DNA from: Muribaculaceae bacterium
GTDB lineage: Bacteria; Bacteroidota; Bacteroidia; Bacteroidales; Muribaculaceae
Length of the DNA: 44,172 nt
Reading direction: 5' to 3'
Assembly: GCA_024400935.1 (NCBI GenBank)
Contig: JAKSLZ010000015.1
Location: forward strand, 1 to 44,172
In this document: in pieces, positions 1 through 7,195 of the stretch
Layout of the letters: each line of letters begins with the position of its first letter
How positions within the stretch are numbered: the first letter of the stretch is position 1
The notes under the pieces: generated by a model
What the model was told of the DNA's origin: nothing
The model's input: only the letters and a program-made list of their open reading frames with translations
Database searches by the model: none
Program-made: the position numbers and the translations under genes

Positions 1-535
1 CCTGGTCGGCATAATGTTTTACCCAATAAGGATGTATCTCGCCCGAGGCATCACGAAATGTCATGGGAATGGTGCCGAACACTGGATTGCCTGCAGTGTC
101 TACACAGCACTTCTGCACCAGCTCGCTGCAATAGACGGCACTGTCGTCGGGCATGTAGTTGAAGTCGTAAGGGCGTCCAAGCAGCACCATCGCGTTGCAC
201 ACTGTCTTGATACTGTCTATGCCCTCTACCCTGCCGATGACGATATTTTCCTCTCCGCCATTTTCCTGTTCAAACTCGTCGATGGATGTGATGCACACGC
301 CCTTTTTAGGCACAGCTTCAACCACAACCAACTGGCCGCCAGCACTGTCCATGCGGTGAATTATTGCCACATGGTCGATGGGAAGCGAGTCGATTGCCTG
401 TGTGACGCTGGTGATGGCATTGCCCTTGGGATTGACCACAAACACCAGGTCGGCCTCGCGCACACGGCTATAGTCACCGGCACACAAGGTGGCGGCTATG
501 CCGGCTGCAAGTATTACCCCCATTAGTTTTTTCAT
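1..535 (-). CDS. Secreted YiiX/NlpC-P60-like permuted papain-fold hydrolase (3' end cut by window)
   Basis: Read on the minus strand, an ATG at 535 opens a frame that stays open to the window edge (178 codons seen, C-terminus missing). It starts with a signal peptide (MKKLMGVILAAGIAATLCAG). The mature part has the layout of the circularly permuted papain-like family (YiiX/YebB, NlpC/P60 superfamily): the His motif DHVAIIH (His55) comes first, then VVEAVPKKGV (Glu73), and the Cys motif YCSELV (Cys136) comes last, after RPYDFNYMPDD. Known members are periplasmic or secreted amidases, peptidases or lipid hydrolases; the substrate here cannot be told. It begins 25 bases after the lptD stop, so the two are probably cotranscribed. 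The plus-strand reading frame over the same bases has no recognisable features and is a shadow. Confidence 0.75.
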   Translation of the reverse strand, partial: MKKLMGVILAAGIAATLCAGDYSRVREADLVFVVNPKGNAITSVTQAIDSLPIDHVAIIHRMDSAGGQLVVVEAVPKKGVCITSIDEFEQENGGEENIVIGRVEGIDSIKTVCNAMVLLGRPYDFNYMPDDSAVYCSELVQKCCVDTAGNPVFGTIPMTFRDASGEIHPYWVKHYADQ

Positions 536-560
536 CTGGGAAATGCGTGCGGTTTTGAGT

Positions 561-3311
561 TTAGAACCAGGTGACACCGTTGCTATAGCTTGAGTGCTTG
601 TCATACTTAACATCCTGCAGGATAGAAGAGTTGACTGCGATGTGGAAGTTGTAACTCTTGTATGGGCCCACAGGCACGAAGCTTGCGCTCATGGTGAAGC
701 AGTGCATCTTGCGCGATATAGAGCAGTTCATATAGGCAAGCTTGCGGTGTTCCACATCAAAGCTGGCCGAGAACGATGCACTCCAGTTCTTAGTGGGACT
801 CACATTGCCGTTGAGGCTCAGCGAGTGAGTGAAGCGACCGTTATACTCCATCTTGTCATAGTTGAACGTACCGTAGCCGTAGCTCACTGAGTAGTTGAGG
901 CTCAGGCTCCACGGGAAGCTCCATTTGCCATACCCGTCCCCATCTAGCTCCACATCGGTCACACCGTTTTTCTTGCTGTCGTCGTTGTCATCGTCATCAC
1001 TGCTGCTCGTGCTGGTGTTGCGCCGCGTCGATGTGGTCGACGCCTTCTCCCCATCCTTCTTCTTGCGCTTGAAAGTGGCATTGTTGAAGGTATAGGAGAA
1101 TGATGTGCCGGTGCTCGACAGGCGTCCCCAGCCACCGCCGTGGAAGAGGCGCAGCTTATTGATGCGCACTGGCTGTCCGGCCTCGTTAAGACCATATTTA
1201 TACACATCCCACGTTGCGCTCAGGTTGAGGTTGAAACCTCGTGTGAGTCGCAGCAGGATGCTGGTGTTGAGATTGCTCCACTTGAGTGAGTCGGCAGCCA
1301 TGTTGTAGCTCTGGCTCAGGGTGAAGTTCTCGATCAGAGACACCTTCTTGTAGCCGGTGCTGTCAGTCTCGCTCTTAACCTTGGCCTCAAGATTATTGGC
1401 AAGAGAGAAGCTCAATGTTCCGCTCTTGCCCGACGGAGCCGAGCCAAACAGGCCATGCGAGAAGTAGCTGTATTTGCGGGTCTGCACCTTGCCCATCAGG
1501 TCAGTGTAGTCATACGAGCCATAGTAGCCCCAGAACTTGGAACTGAAGTCGGGAGCCGCCGAGAACGATACGGTGGGCGTCATGACGTGGCGTATGGTCT
1601 GGATCTTGTCGCCAAATATCTTGAGCGGTTTCCAGAATCCATATATCTTAGTATTGAGCGAGATACCAAAGTTGAAGTCAAATATATTGTAGAACCCATA
1701 AGTGGTGTCGCACACCTCGGCACTGGCATTGGGGTCCCATTGTCGCCTTATCTTGCTGGTGTACATGCGGTCGTTCATCGAGATATTGGGCGTCACATTT
1801 ATATACTTGAACAGGTTGAATGTGGCCGACACGGGCATTGAGTGTGACATGCCGTTGCGCCAGTCCTTGTAGAGGTTCTTGTGCAAGAACTCGTCCTGCT
1901 TGGCTGTGAGCGAGTTCTGGAAGCGACCCGAGTAAGAAATCTTGATTTTCTCATACCAGCGCTCCTCGCCCACCACGCGCTTGCGCTTGAACGGGGCCAT
2001 CTGCGACATGGTGATGGTGAAGTTGGGGAACGAGACGCTCAGCGTTGAGTCGGCCGTGCGCTGCGAAATGTTGGCAGTGGTCGACAGGCTCCACTTGGTT
2101 CCGGGGAACTTATAAGTGAGGTTGATGCTACTGCTCTTAGTATTCTCGGTGAAGTTATTGGTATAATAAGTGTCCAGGTTGTTGCGCGAATATCCGCTGG
2201 TGGCAAAGTTCACGCTGGCGCTGAATGTCATGTTGGGGTTAGCCTTGGGACTCTGCGAGTGGTTCCACAGCACCTGGAAGTTGTGCATCTTGCTGTAGTC
2301 AGGGTCGCCCTTGTCGCCAGTGATGGTAGTGAGGTAGTTGACGCTAAAGCTACCCGAGAATTTGTAACGCTTTGAGTAATTGGACTGTGCGGCAAGTCCC
2401 CACGATCCACGCGAATAAATCTCGCCAGTGAGAGCCAGATCCATGTGCTTGTTCAGGGCCAGGTAATAACCGCCGTTGCGCAGATAGAAGCCTCGGTTGT
2501 AGTCCTCGCCAAAGGTGGGCATGAGGATACCGCTCGAATACTTGTCGGTAAACGGGAAGTAACCAAACGGTAACGCCAGGGGCAAAGGCAGGTCTTCAAG
2601 CACCATATACAGGGGACCGGTCACTACGTTCTGCTTGGGCTTCACCTTTCCCTTGGTGAGCTGGAAGTAGAAGTGCGGATGGTCGTGGTTGTCGCAGGTG
2701 GTGTATTTGCCATCCTTCATGTAGAACTGGTCGTCCTCCATCTTCTTGGCAACACCGCCTGTGAGATAACCCTCGCCCTGCTCAGTAACCACATCGATGA
2801 TGTAGCCGCGCTTTGACTTGAAGTTGTAGCTCATCTCGCGCGACTCATAGTCACCGCTCGCATCCTTAAACACGGGTTTGTCCACCAGCACGCCCACGCT
2901 GTCAAGCACGCCACGGGCATGCACCTGGTTGCTGTCCATGTTCATCTCAATTTGCGATGCACTCAGGTCGATGTCGCCATACAGCAGCTTGCTGCCGCCA
3001 TACATGTGGGCCATCGTGCGGCCATAGAGCACAACCGAGTCCTTGGCTGTGAAATTCACCACATGGTCCAGATCAACCTTAGTGGTCACAAACTTGGTCT
3101 TCTCGGGCCGCGACACAGCCAGCGAGTCGCTATCAACCACCGTCATCGATGACAGCGAGTCGAGCGGCATCACTATAGCGTCACGCTTCACACGCTGCTG
3201 GGCATGTGCACCGAATGCGTCCATAATCCCTGACAGGACCACGAACGACACCATCATCGCGAGTATGTAATACCTACTTTTTTTCACTATTAAGGCTGCC
3301 CAAGGCAGCAT
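561..3311 (-). CDS. lptD: LptD-like outer-membrane LPS assembly protein
   Basis: The 916-residue product looks like the Bacteroidetes form of LptD, the outer-membrane barrel that inserts lipopolysaccharide into the outer leaflet. The N-terminal part (about 75-230) is an OstA/LptA-like beta-jellyroll, with the run ALYGDIDL-type strands and VLYGRTMAHMYGGSKLLYGD. The central motif LPFGYFPF plus SSGILMPTFGEDYNRGFYL (about 250-280) is typical of LptD. The remainder is a barrel of alternating aromatic and polar strands. A low-complexity Ser/Asp/Lys-rich stretch lies near 770-790. A good promoter (box at 3329-3336) leaves only about 12 bases before the ATG at 3311. A GTG at 3287 would give a cleaner signal peptide (VKKSRYYILAMMVSFVVL) and may be the true start. 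The papain-like gene follows after 25 bases. Confidence 0.85.
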   Translation of the reverse strand: MLPWAALIVKKSRYYILAMMVSFVVLSGIMDAFGAHAQQRVKRDAIVMPLDSLSSMTVVDSDSLAVSRPEKTKFVTTKVDLDHVVNFTAKDSVVLYGRTMAHMYGGSKLLYGDIDLSASQIEMNMDSNQVHARGVLDSVGVLVDKPVFKDASGDYESREMSYNFKSKRGYIIDVVTEQGEGYLTGGVAKKMEDDQFYMKDGKYTTCDNHDHPHFYFQLTKGKVKPKQNVVTGPLYMVLEDLPLPLALPFGYFPFTDKYSSGILMPTFGEDYNRGFYLRNGGYYLALNKHMDLALTGEIYSRGSWGLAAQSNYSKRYKFSGSFSVNYLTTITGDKGDPDYSKMHNFQVLWNHSQSPKANPNMTFSASVNFATSGYSRNNLDTYYTNNFTENTKSSSINLTYKFPGTKWSLSTTANISQRTADSTLSVSFPNFTITMSQMAPFKRKRVVGEERWYEKIKISYSGRFQNSLTAKQDEFLHKNLYKDWRNGMSHSMPVSATFNLFKYINVTPNISMNDRMYTSKIRRQWDPNASAEVCDTTYGFYNIFDFNFGISLNTKIYGFWKPLKIFGDKIQTIRHVMTPTVSFSAAPDFSSKFWGYYGSYDYTDLMGKVQTRKYSYFSHGLFGSAPSGKSGTLSFSLANNLEAKVKSETDSTGYKKVSLIENFTLSQSYNMAADSLKWSNLNTSILLRLTRGFNLNLSATWDVYKYGLNEAGQPVRINKLRLFHGGGWGRLSSTGTSFSYTFNNATFKRKKKDGEKASTTSTRRNTSTSSSDDDDNDDSKKNGVTDVELDGDGYGKWSFPWSLSLNYSVSYGYGTFNYDKMEYNGRFTHSLSLNGNVSPTKNWSASFSASFDVEHRKLAYMNCSISRKMHCFTMSASFVPVGPYKSYNFHIAVNSSILQDVKYDKHSSYSNGVTWF

Positions 3312-3328
3312 TGTCGCATTTTAACATG

Positions 3329-3359
3329 CAAAGTTACTGCAAACTCCACTTTGACGCAA
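3329..3359 (-). promoter_or_regulatory. Bacteroidetes-type promoter of lptD
   Basis: On the minus strand TAACTTTG (3336-3329) matches the -7 consensus TAnnTTTG. TTG at 3359-3357 lies 20 bases upstream and fits the -33 box. The expected start of transcription is near 3323, giving a very short leader. Confidence 0.6.
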
Positions 3360-3461
3360 GTTTATAGCAACAATAATGCGCGCGCACGCGTGAATTTATT
3401 CTTTTTTAAGATTGCCCCACCTCCCAGGCAACTATACACCAATGCTCCTATTTTGCATAAT

Positions 3462-4040
3462 CCCCGCACAGACCTAAAGGATCACGCAGATTTTTTTACC
3501 CAAAAGAACAAAAAGACCTAAAAAATTAATTTTAATTTCTGTCAGTTCATTCTCCCCGCGCGGATCTCACGGATCACGCAGATTTTTTTTACCCAAAAGA
3601 ACAAAAAATTTATTTTAATTTCTTTTAATTTCTGTCAGTTTATTCTCCCCGCGCGGATCTCACGGATCACGCAGATTTTTTTTACCCAAAAGAACAAAAG
3701 AACCTAAAAAATTTATTTTAATTTCTTTTAATTTCTGTCAGTCCTTTTACTCCCCGCACAGACCTAACGGATCACGCAGATTTTTTTGACTAAAAGAACA
3801 AAAGAACCTAAAAAATTTATTTTAATTTCTGTCAGTTCTTTTACTCCCCGCCCGAATCTCACGGACCACGCAGATTTTTTTGCCCAAAAGAACAAAAAGA
3901 CCTAAAAAATTTATTTTAATTTCTTTTAATTTCTGTCAGTCCTTTTACTCCCCGCACAGACCTAACGTTTTTTGACTAAAAGAACAAAAGAACCTAAAAA
4001 ATTTATTTTAATTTCTTTTAATTTCTGTCAGTCCTTTTAC
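3462..4040. repeat. Six-unit tandem repeat array, units of 91-105 bp
   Basis: Six head-to-tail units start with CCCCGC at 3462, 3554, 3647, 3752, 3846 and 3950. Each contains, in order, a CGGATCTCACGGATCACGCA-like phrase, a T-run, CCCAAAAGAACAAAA, an A/T-rich stretch and TTTAATTTCTGTCAGT. Length differences come mainly from one or two copies of TTTTAATTTC and, in unit 6, loss of the GGATCACGCAGA phrase. The last element is the same arm that forms the dispersed fold-back repeats elsewhere in this window. No reading frame crosses the array. It separates lptD from the HD-domain gene; 3337-3461 shows nothing else apart from the lptD promoter and a GC-alternating stretch GCGCGCGCACGCG. Confidence 0.9.
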
Positions 4041-4086
4041 ACCCGGTTACAAACCGAAGATTCGTTTCAGTCCATTCTCCCCTCGG

Positions 4087-4662
4087 TTACAAGCCGAAGG
4101 TATCTACATCGCCCAGCAAACGGGCCATCTCGTCAAAGCGTGCCAACGAATCGTCGCCAAAGCGCGCCATCTTCACACGCACCCTCTCAAGCTCACGGGC
4201 AGGCTCGCCCAGGTGAGTCTTGCTATAGAACTTGTCGGCATAGCACACGATTTTCTCCTCAAGACTCAGCGGCGTGAAGTCACGGCGGGGCAACGGCAGC
4301 TGCTGTGCCTCGACCTCGGCAGCCGTGAGTCCCGACCCCGTGTGTCGCTCGCACACCAGCGCATGCCGGTAAAGCCCCAGCTGGTCCAGCATCTCACGAC
4401 CCAGCACCCCGTGGCGTATGTAGGGCTCGGTGCCATGACAGTGGATGCCGGCAGCGTCAGTCTTCACGATGCCTATGTCGTGCAGCATCGCAGCCTCACG
4501 CACAAACTCGGCATCTACAGGCGTGCCGGCGGCAATGAGCCTGTCGCACAATGCGGCGGCCAGCTCGGCCACCTGGCGGCTGTGCACCGTGAGCACATTG
4601 TGCAGCGGTGTGCCGGGAGTATAGAATCGTTCTATTATGTCATTGTAGTCAATCATAATCAT
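4087..4662 (-). CDS. HD-domain metal-dependent phosphohydrolase
   Basis: The product starting MIMIDYNDIIERFY (191 residues) is an HD-superfamily phosphohydrolase. The conserved H...HD...D pattern is visible: VHSRQVAELA near 28, then MLHDIG (HD, followed by IVKTDAAG), HGVLGREML and later YADKFYSKTHLG. Members cleave phosphate monoesters or diesters of nucleotides; small stand-alone ones like this are often annotated only as HDIG proteins, and the substrate is unknown. A longer frame reaches an ATG at 4698, but that codon lies inside the hairpin after ilvE, so I chose 4662 (4656 is also possible). It follows ilvE by 68 bases with a hairpin between. Its stop codon sits in a small partial duplication that joins the tandem repeat array. 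Confidence 0.8.
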   Translation of the reverse strand: MIMIDYNDIIERFYTPGTPLHNVLTVHSRQVAELAAALCDRLIAAGTPVDAEFVREAAMLHDIGIVKTDAAGIHCHGTEPYIRHGVLGREMLDQLGLYRHALVCERHTGSGLTAAEVEAQQLPLPRRDFTPLSLEEKIVCYADKFYSKTHLGEPARELERVRVKMARFGDDSLARFDEMARLLGDVDTFGL

Positions 4663-4672
4663 TTTCCAAAGC

Positions 4673-4703
4673 GAGGGATGCTGCACGTCATGCAACATCC
4701 CTC
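4673..4703 (-). terminator. Hairpin after ilvE
   Basis: GAGGGATG and CATCCCTC form an 8-bp outer stem with TGCA/TGCA inside. The stem lies between the ilvE stop and the HD gene. No long U-tract follows, so it may be an attenuator or RNA-stability element rather than a strong terminator. Confidence 0.5.
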
Positions 4704-4730
4704 ACACTATCTTTTACCTAAAACTTATTA

Positions 4731-5759
4731 TCATTCTACTATCATCGTCCATCCATGCTCGTCGGCAATGTCACCGCACTGTATGCCACGCAAGCGGCGG
4801 TAGAGCTCAGTAGTCACAGGACCCGGCTTGCCGTCAGGAGCAAAGTAGTAGGTCTTGTCATTTGCCTCGTCATAGATCTCTTGAATGGGCGATGCCACAG
4901 CAGCAGTGCCGCACTCGGCAGCCTCCTCAAATGTGGCAAGCTCCTCCACAGGAATGGGACGGCACTCCACCTTCAATCCCATGTCGGCAGCAATCTGCTG
5001 CAAGCTCATGTTAGTGATTGAGGGCAATATCGAGCCACTCTTGGGAGTAATGTATGTATTGTCCTTGATTGCAAAGAAATTAGCAGGACCGCACTCGTCC
5101 AGATACTTCTTCTCCTTGGGGTCAAGGAACAGCGCAGCCGAGTAGCCGTTGGCCTTAGCCTTGGCAGTAGCCGCCATACCGGCAGCATAGTTGCCGCCCA
5201 CCTTCCAGCAGCCTGTGCCCAGAGGCGCCGCGCGGTCATACTCGCGGTAGATTGCCACCTTGGTGGGCTGGAAACCGCCCTTGAAATATGGTCCCACAGG
5301 CATAGCAAAGATGATGAACATATACTCGTCGGCCGGACGCACACCCACACGGGGGGTGATGCCTATCTCAAGCGGACGCAGATAGAACGACGCTCCGCAG
5401 CCATATGGCGGAATGAAACGCTTGTTAAGTTGCACAACCTTAGTGCACATCTCCACAAAGAGTTCCTCGGGAATGGGTTCCATGAGGATGCCACGCGCAC
5501 TGTTGGCAATGCGTTTCGCATTCTCCCTGATGCGGAACAGGCGCACCTTGCCATCCTGGCCCACAAAGGCCTTTTGGCCCTCAAAGGCTTCCTGACCATA
5601 GTGCAGGCATGTAGCCGCCATGTGAAGATTGATAGTCTCGTCCTGAGACACCTCAATCTCGCCCCACTTTCCGTCCTTGAAAGTGCAACGCACATTGTAA
5701 TCGGTTTTCATATATGAAAACGACAAATTACCCCAATCAATATTCTCTGCGTTACTCAT
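4731..5759 (-). CDS. ilvE: Branched-chain-amino-acid aminotransferase
   Basis: This 342-residue fold-type IV PLP enzyme catalyses the last, reversible step of leucine, isoleucine and valine synthesis with glutamate as amino donor. It is the longer class that resembles eukaryotic BCAT. Visible marks are LHYGQEAFEGQKAF (about 53-65), FYLRPLEIG, the PLP-lysine motif GCWKVGGNYAAG with Lys186, YLDECGPANFFAI (cofactor-phosphate region) and SGSILPSITNMSL. The length fits the family. The ATG at 5759 gives the expected start (MSNAENIDWGNLSF). I see no clear TAnnTTTG box directly upstream, and the small CTD protein ends only 52 bases before it, so it may be read from that gene's promoter. The HD-domain gene follows. 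Confidence 0.93.
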   Translation of the reverse strand: MSNAENIDWGNLSFSYMKTDYNVRCTFKDGKWGEIEVSQDETINLHMAATCLHYGQEAFEGQKAFVGQDGKVRLFRIRENAKRIANSARGILMEPIPEELFVEMCTKVVQLNKRFIPPYGCGASFYLRPLEIGITPRVGVRPADEYMFIIFAMPVGPYFKGGFQPTKVAIYREYDRAAPLGTGCWKVGGNYAAGMAATAKAKANGYSAALFLDPKEKKYLDECGPANFFAIKDNTYITPKSGSILPSITNMSLQQIAADMGLKVECRPIPVEELATFEEAAECGTAAVASPIQEIYDEANDKTYYFAPDGKPGPVTTELYRRLRGIQCGDIADEHGWTMIVE

Positions 5760-5811
5760 ACTATTCGTGATTTAGCTTGTTAATGAACTTGGTTAATTCT
5801 CATACTCTATA

Positions 5812-6144
5812 CTATAACGCAACCTTCTGCGTCAAGTTTCCTATCTTAACAATATAGATGCCGCGAGAGCCCACTTTGAGCTCCGACTTGCCGGGACTCA
5901 GCGTTGCCACCGAGACCGTCTGTCCCAAGATTGTGAACACCCTGACCTGCACCTTGCGTGTAGTGCGTATGGTTATAACTCCGTTAGAACCAAATATTTC
6001 CACACCGTCGGTAGCACGTGCATCCACCAGGCTGCGCCCCTGCACCTCACGTGTTGATTCTCGCCATTGCAACTGCTGTGCAAAGGCGGGAGTACCGGCC
6101 ATCAATGCCAGAACAACTGTCATCAGTGCAAGAATTCTTCTCAT
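5812..6144 (-). CDS. Tiny secreted protein consisting mostly of a T9SS sorting domain
   Basis: From the ATG at 6144 the product has 110 residues; an upstream ATG at 6168 adds MDQREYRA before the signal peptide and is less likely. Residues 1-22 (MRRILALMTVVLALMAGTPA) form a signal peptide ending FAQ. Residues about 48-110 match a type A T9SS C-terminal sorting domain: VQVRVFTILGQTV, the Pro-Gly-Lys turn, then GIYIVKIGNLTQKVAL. Only about 25 residues separate the two signals, so there is almost no passenger. It could be a small surface peptide, a remnant of a larger T9SS cargo, or a decoy. Context: a -7 box lies upstream at 6197-6204, and ilvE follows after 52 bases. Confidence 0.7.
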   Translation of the reverse strand: MRRILALMTVVLALMAGTPAFAQQLQWRESTREVQGRSLVDARATDGVEIFGSNGVITIRTTRKVQVRVFTILGQTVSVATLSPGKSELKVGSRGIYIVKIGNLTQKVAL

Positions 6145-6196
6145 TGCTCTATATTCTCGTTGATCCACTACCCTACAAATGGTAGTTTTCCAATTG

Positions 6197-6204
6197 CAAA
6201 GTTA
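6197..6204 (-). promoter_or_regulatory. -7 box upstream of the small CTD protein
   Basis: TAACTTTG on the minus strand matches TAnnTTTG. No convincing -33 box is seen at the right distance. Confidence 0.45.
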
Positions 6205-6350
6205 CAAATTATAATTAAGAATTAAAAGTTAAACAATCCTTTTTTTTATGCAACTTTCCATTAAGACCTTCCATTAAGTTGGCAAGCGGCACGTATCGTG
6301 GGCCTCCCTACCGACTTCCCTCGCGAGGTTTTTCCTTTTGTTCTCAGTCT

Positions 6351-6507
6351 AAACCACAAATTAAGCAGAAAAAAACTATTTCTTTAGGGAATTCTTGACG
6401 AGATTAAACAGATTTTTAGTGCTAAGCCTAATGTACCCCAAAAAGTTACAAAAGCAATCTGATTAATCTGAAATAAAATTCCCTTATTTCTGTTTAATCT
6501 GTGGTTT
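6351..6507. repeat. 157-bp fold-back element
   Basis: Nested inverted repeats: 6351-6371 pairs with 6487-6507 (19 of 21 positions, phrase TTTAATCTGTGGTTT), AGGGAATT at 6386-6393 with AATTCCCT at 6477-6484, and 6401-6414 with 6456-6469 (13 of 14). No reading frame of note. 6205-6350 shows nothing recognisable. Confidence 0.75.
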
Positions 6508-6638
6508 GTTTTATATTATTGCTGTCCGGTAAAAACGTCGGAGACGTTAGAGGCAAGGAAGAGACTCACTATGCGAACCGAGCCTCTGGCGAGCTCGATG
6601 AAATCAAACCCCATGCAAGCAGCCTCGAAGAGGTGCGC

Positions 6639-7009
6639 AACGTCTTCGACGTTGAGATATGAGTAGCCCCAGGTTGGGGACGCGAAGCAGAACCTACCTG
6701 GGGTAAAACGACGTCAGCAAATGGTGAGGTTGTCGCAAAATGCCCTTTGCCCGGTCACGGGCAATGATGTAGGGACGACACCCCCGTGTCGTCCGTATGC
6801 TCGGAACGAGCATAATTTAGGGCAAGCCGTTGTGTTACAGCGCCCTGCGGTCGCTACGGACGACACAGGGGTGTCGTCCCTACATGCTGCCCGTAACCGG
6901 GCAAAACGTTGCTTTAGGCATTTTGCGACAACCTCAGTGTTGGGATCTATCCCCAGGTAGTCGCTGCGCTCCAACCTGGGGCTACTCACATCAAAACGTC
7001 TTCGACGTT
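6639..7009. repeat. Large nested palindrome (about 370 bp) with identical 15-bp ends
   Basis: AACGTCTTCGACGTT occurs at 6639-6653 and again at 6995-7009. Between them are inverted arms in strict order: 6661-6677 with 6971-6987 (17/17), 6694-6703 with 6951-6960 (10/10), 6725-6744 with 6917-6936 (20/20), 6746-6763 with 6888-6905 (17/18), and 6769-6797 with 6855-6883 (28/29). The innermost arms are themselves hairpins (GACGACAC with GTGTCGTC), and TATGCTCG/CGAGCATA forms another in the centre. Short frames over this region are by-products of the symmetry. It looks like a non-autonomous mobile or structural element; no transposase is present. Confidence 0.85.
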
Positions 7010-7061
7010 CCTCATGCGCAAAGCGATCCTTTTGGCATACGAGGCGCAAGGTACGGAAGGG

Positions 7062-7155
7062 GTCCTGCCGTTCGTGGCCACTGCGCCGTTGTGGGCGCGA
7101 GCACTCCGTGCCCGTCGTGTGCCCACAACCGCTCCGCACCCACGAACGGCAGGAC
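7062..7155. repeat. 94-bp inverted repeat beyond the kinase gene
   Basis: GTCCTGCCGTTCGTGG at 7062-7077 pairs perfectly with 7140-7155. GTTGTGGGC at 7088-7096 pairs with 7121-7129, and GCAC/GTGC forms a small central hairpin. It lies just past the 3' end of the kinase gene and may help end its transcript, although no T-run follows on the minus strand. Confidence 0.75.
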
Positions 7156-7195
7156 TATAGGGATTGTTTTTGTTCATTTTTCGTGTAAGGATGCC

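Noticed and set aside
14-526. Plus-strand open frame of 170 codons at the window start
   Set aside because: The minus strand over the same bases encodes a signal peptide and a full papain-like His/Glu/Cys layout; the plus frame has no features.
3462-4040. CRISPR array
   Set aside because: Units of 91-105 bp are repeated over their full length; there are no short repeats alternating with unique spacers and no cas genes.
4663-4698. Upstream ATG at 4698 as start of the HD protein
   Set aside because: It lies within the hairpin after ilvE, and the added residues MLHDVQHPSLWK are encoded by the stem.
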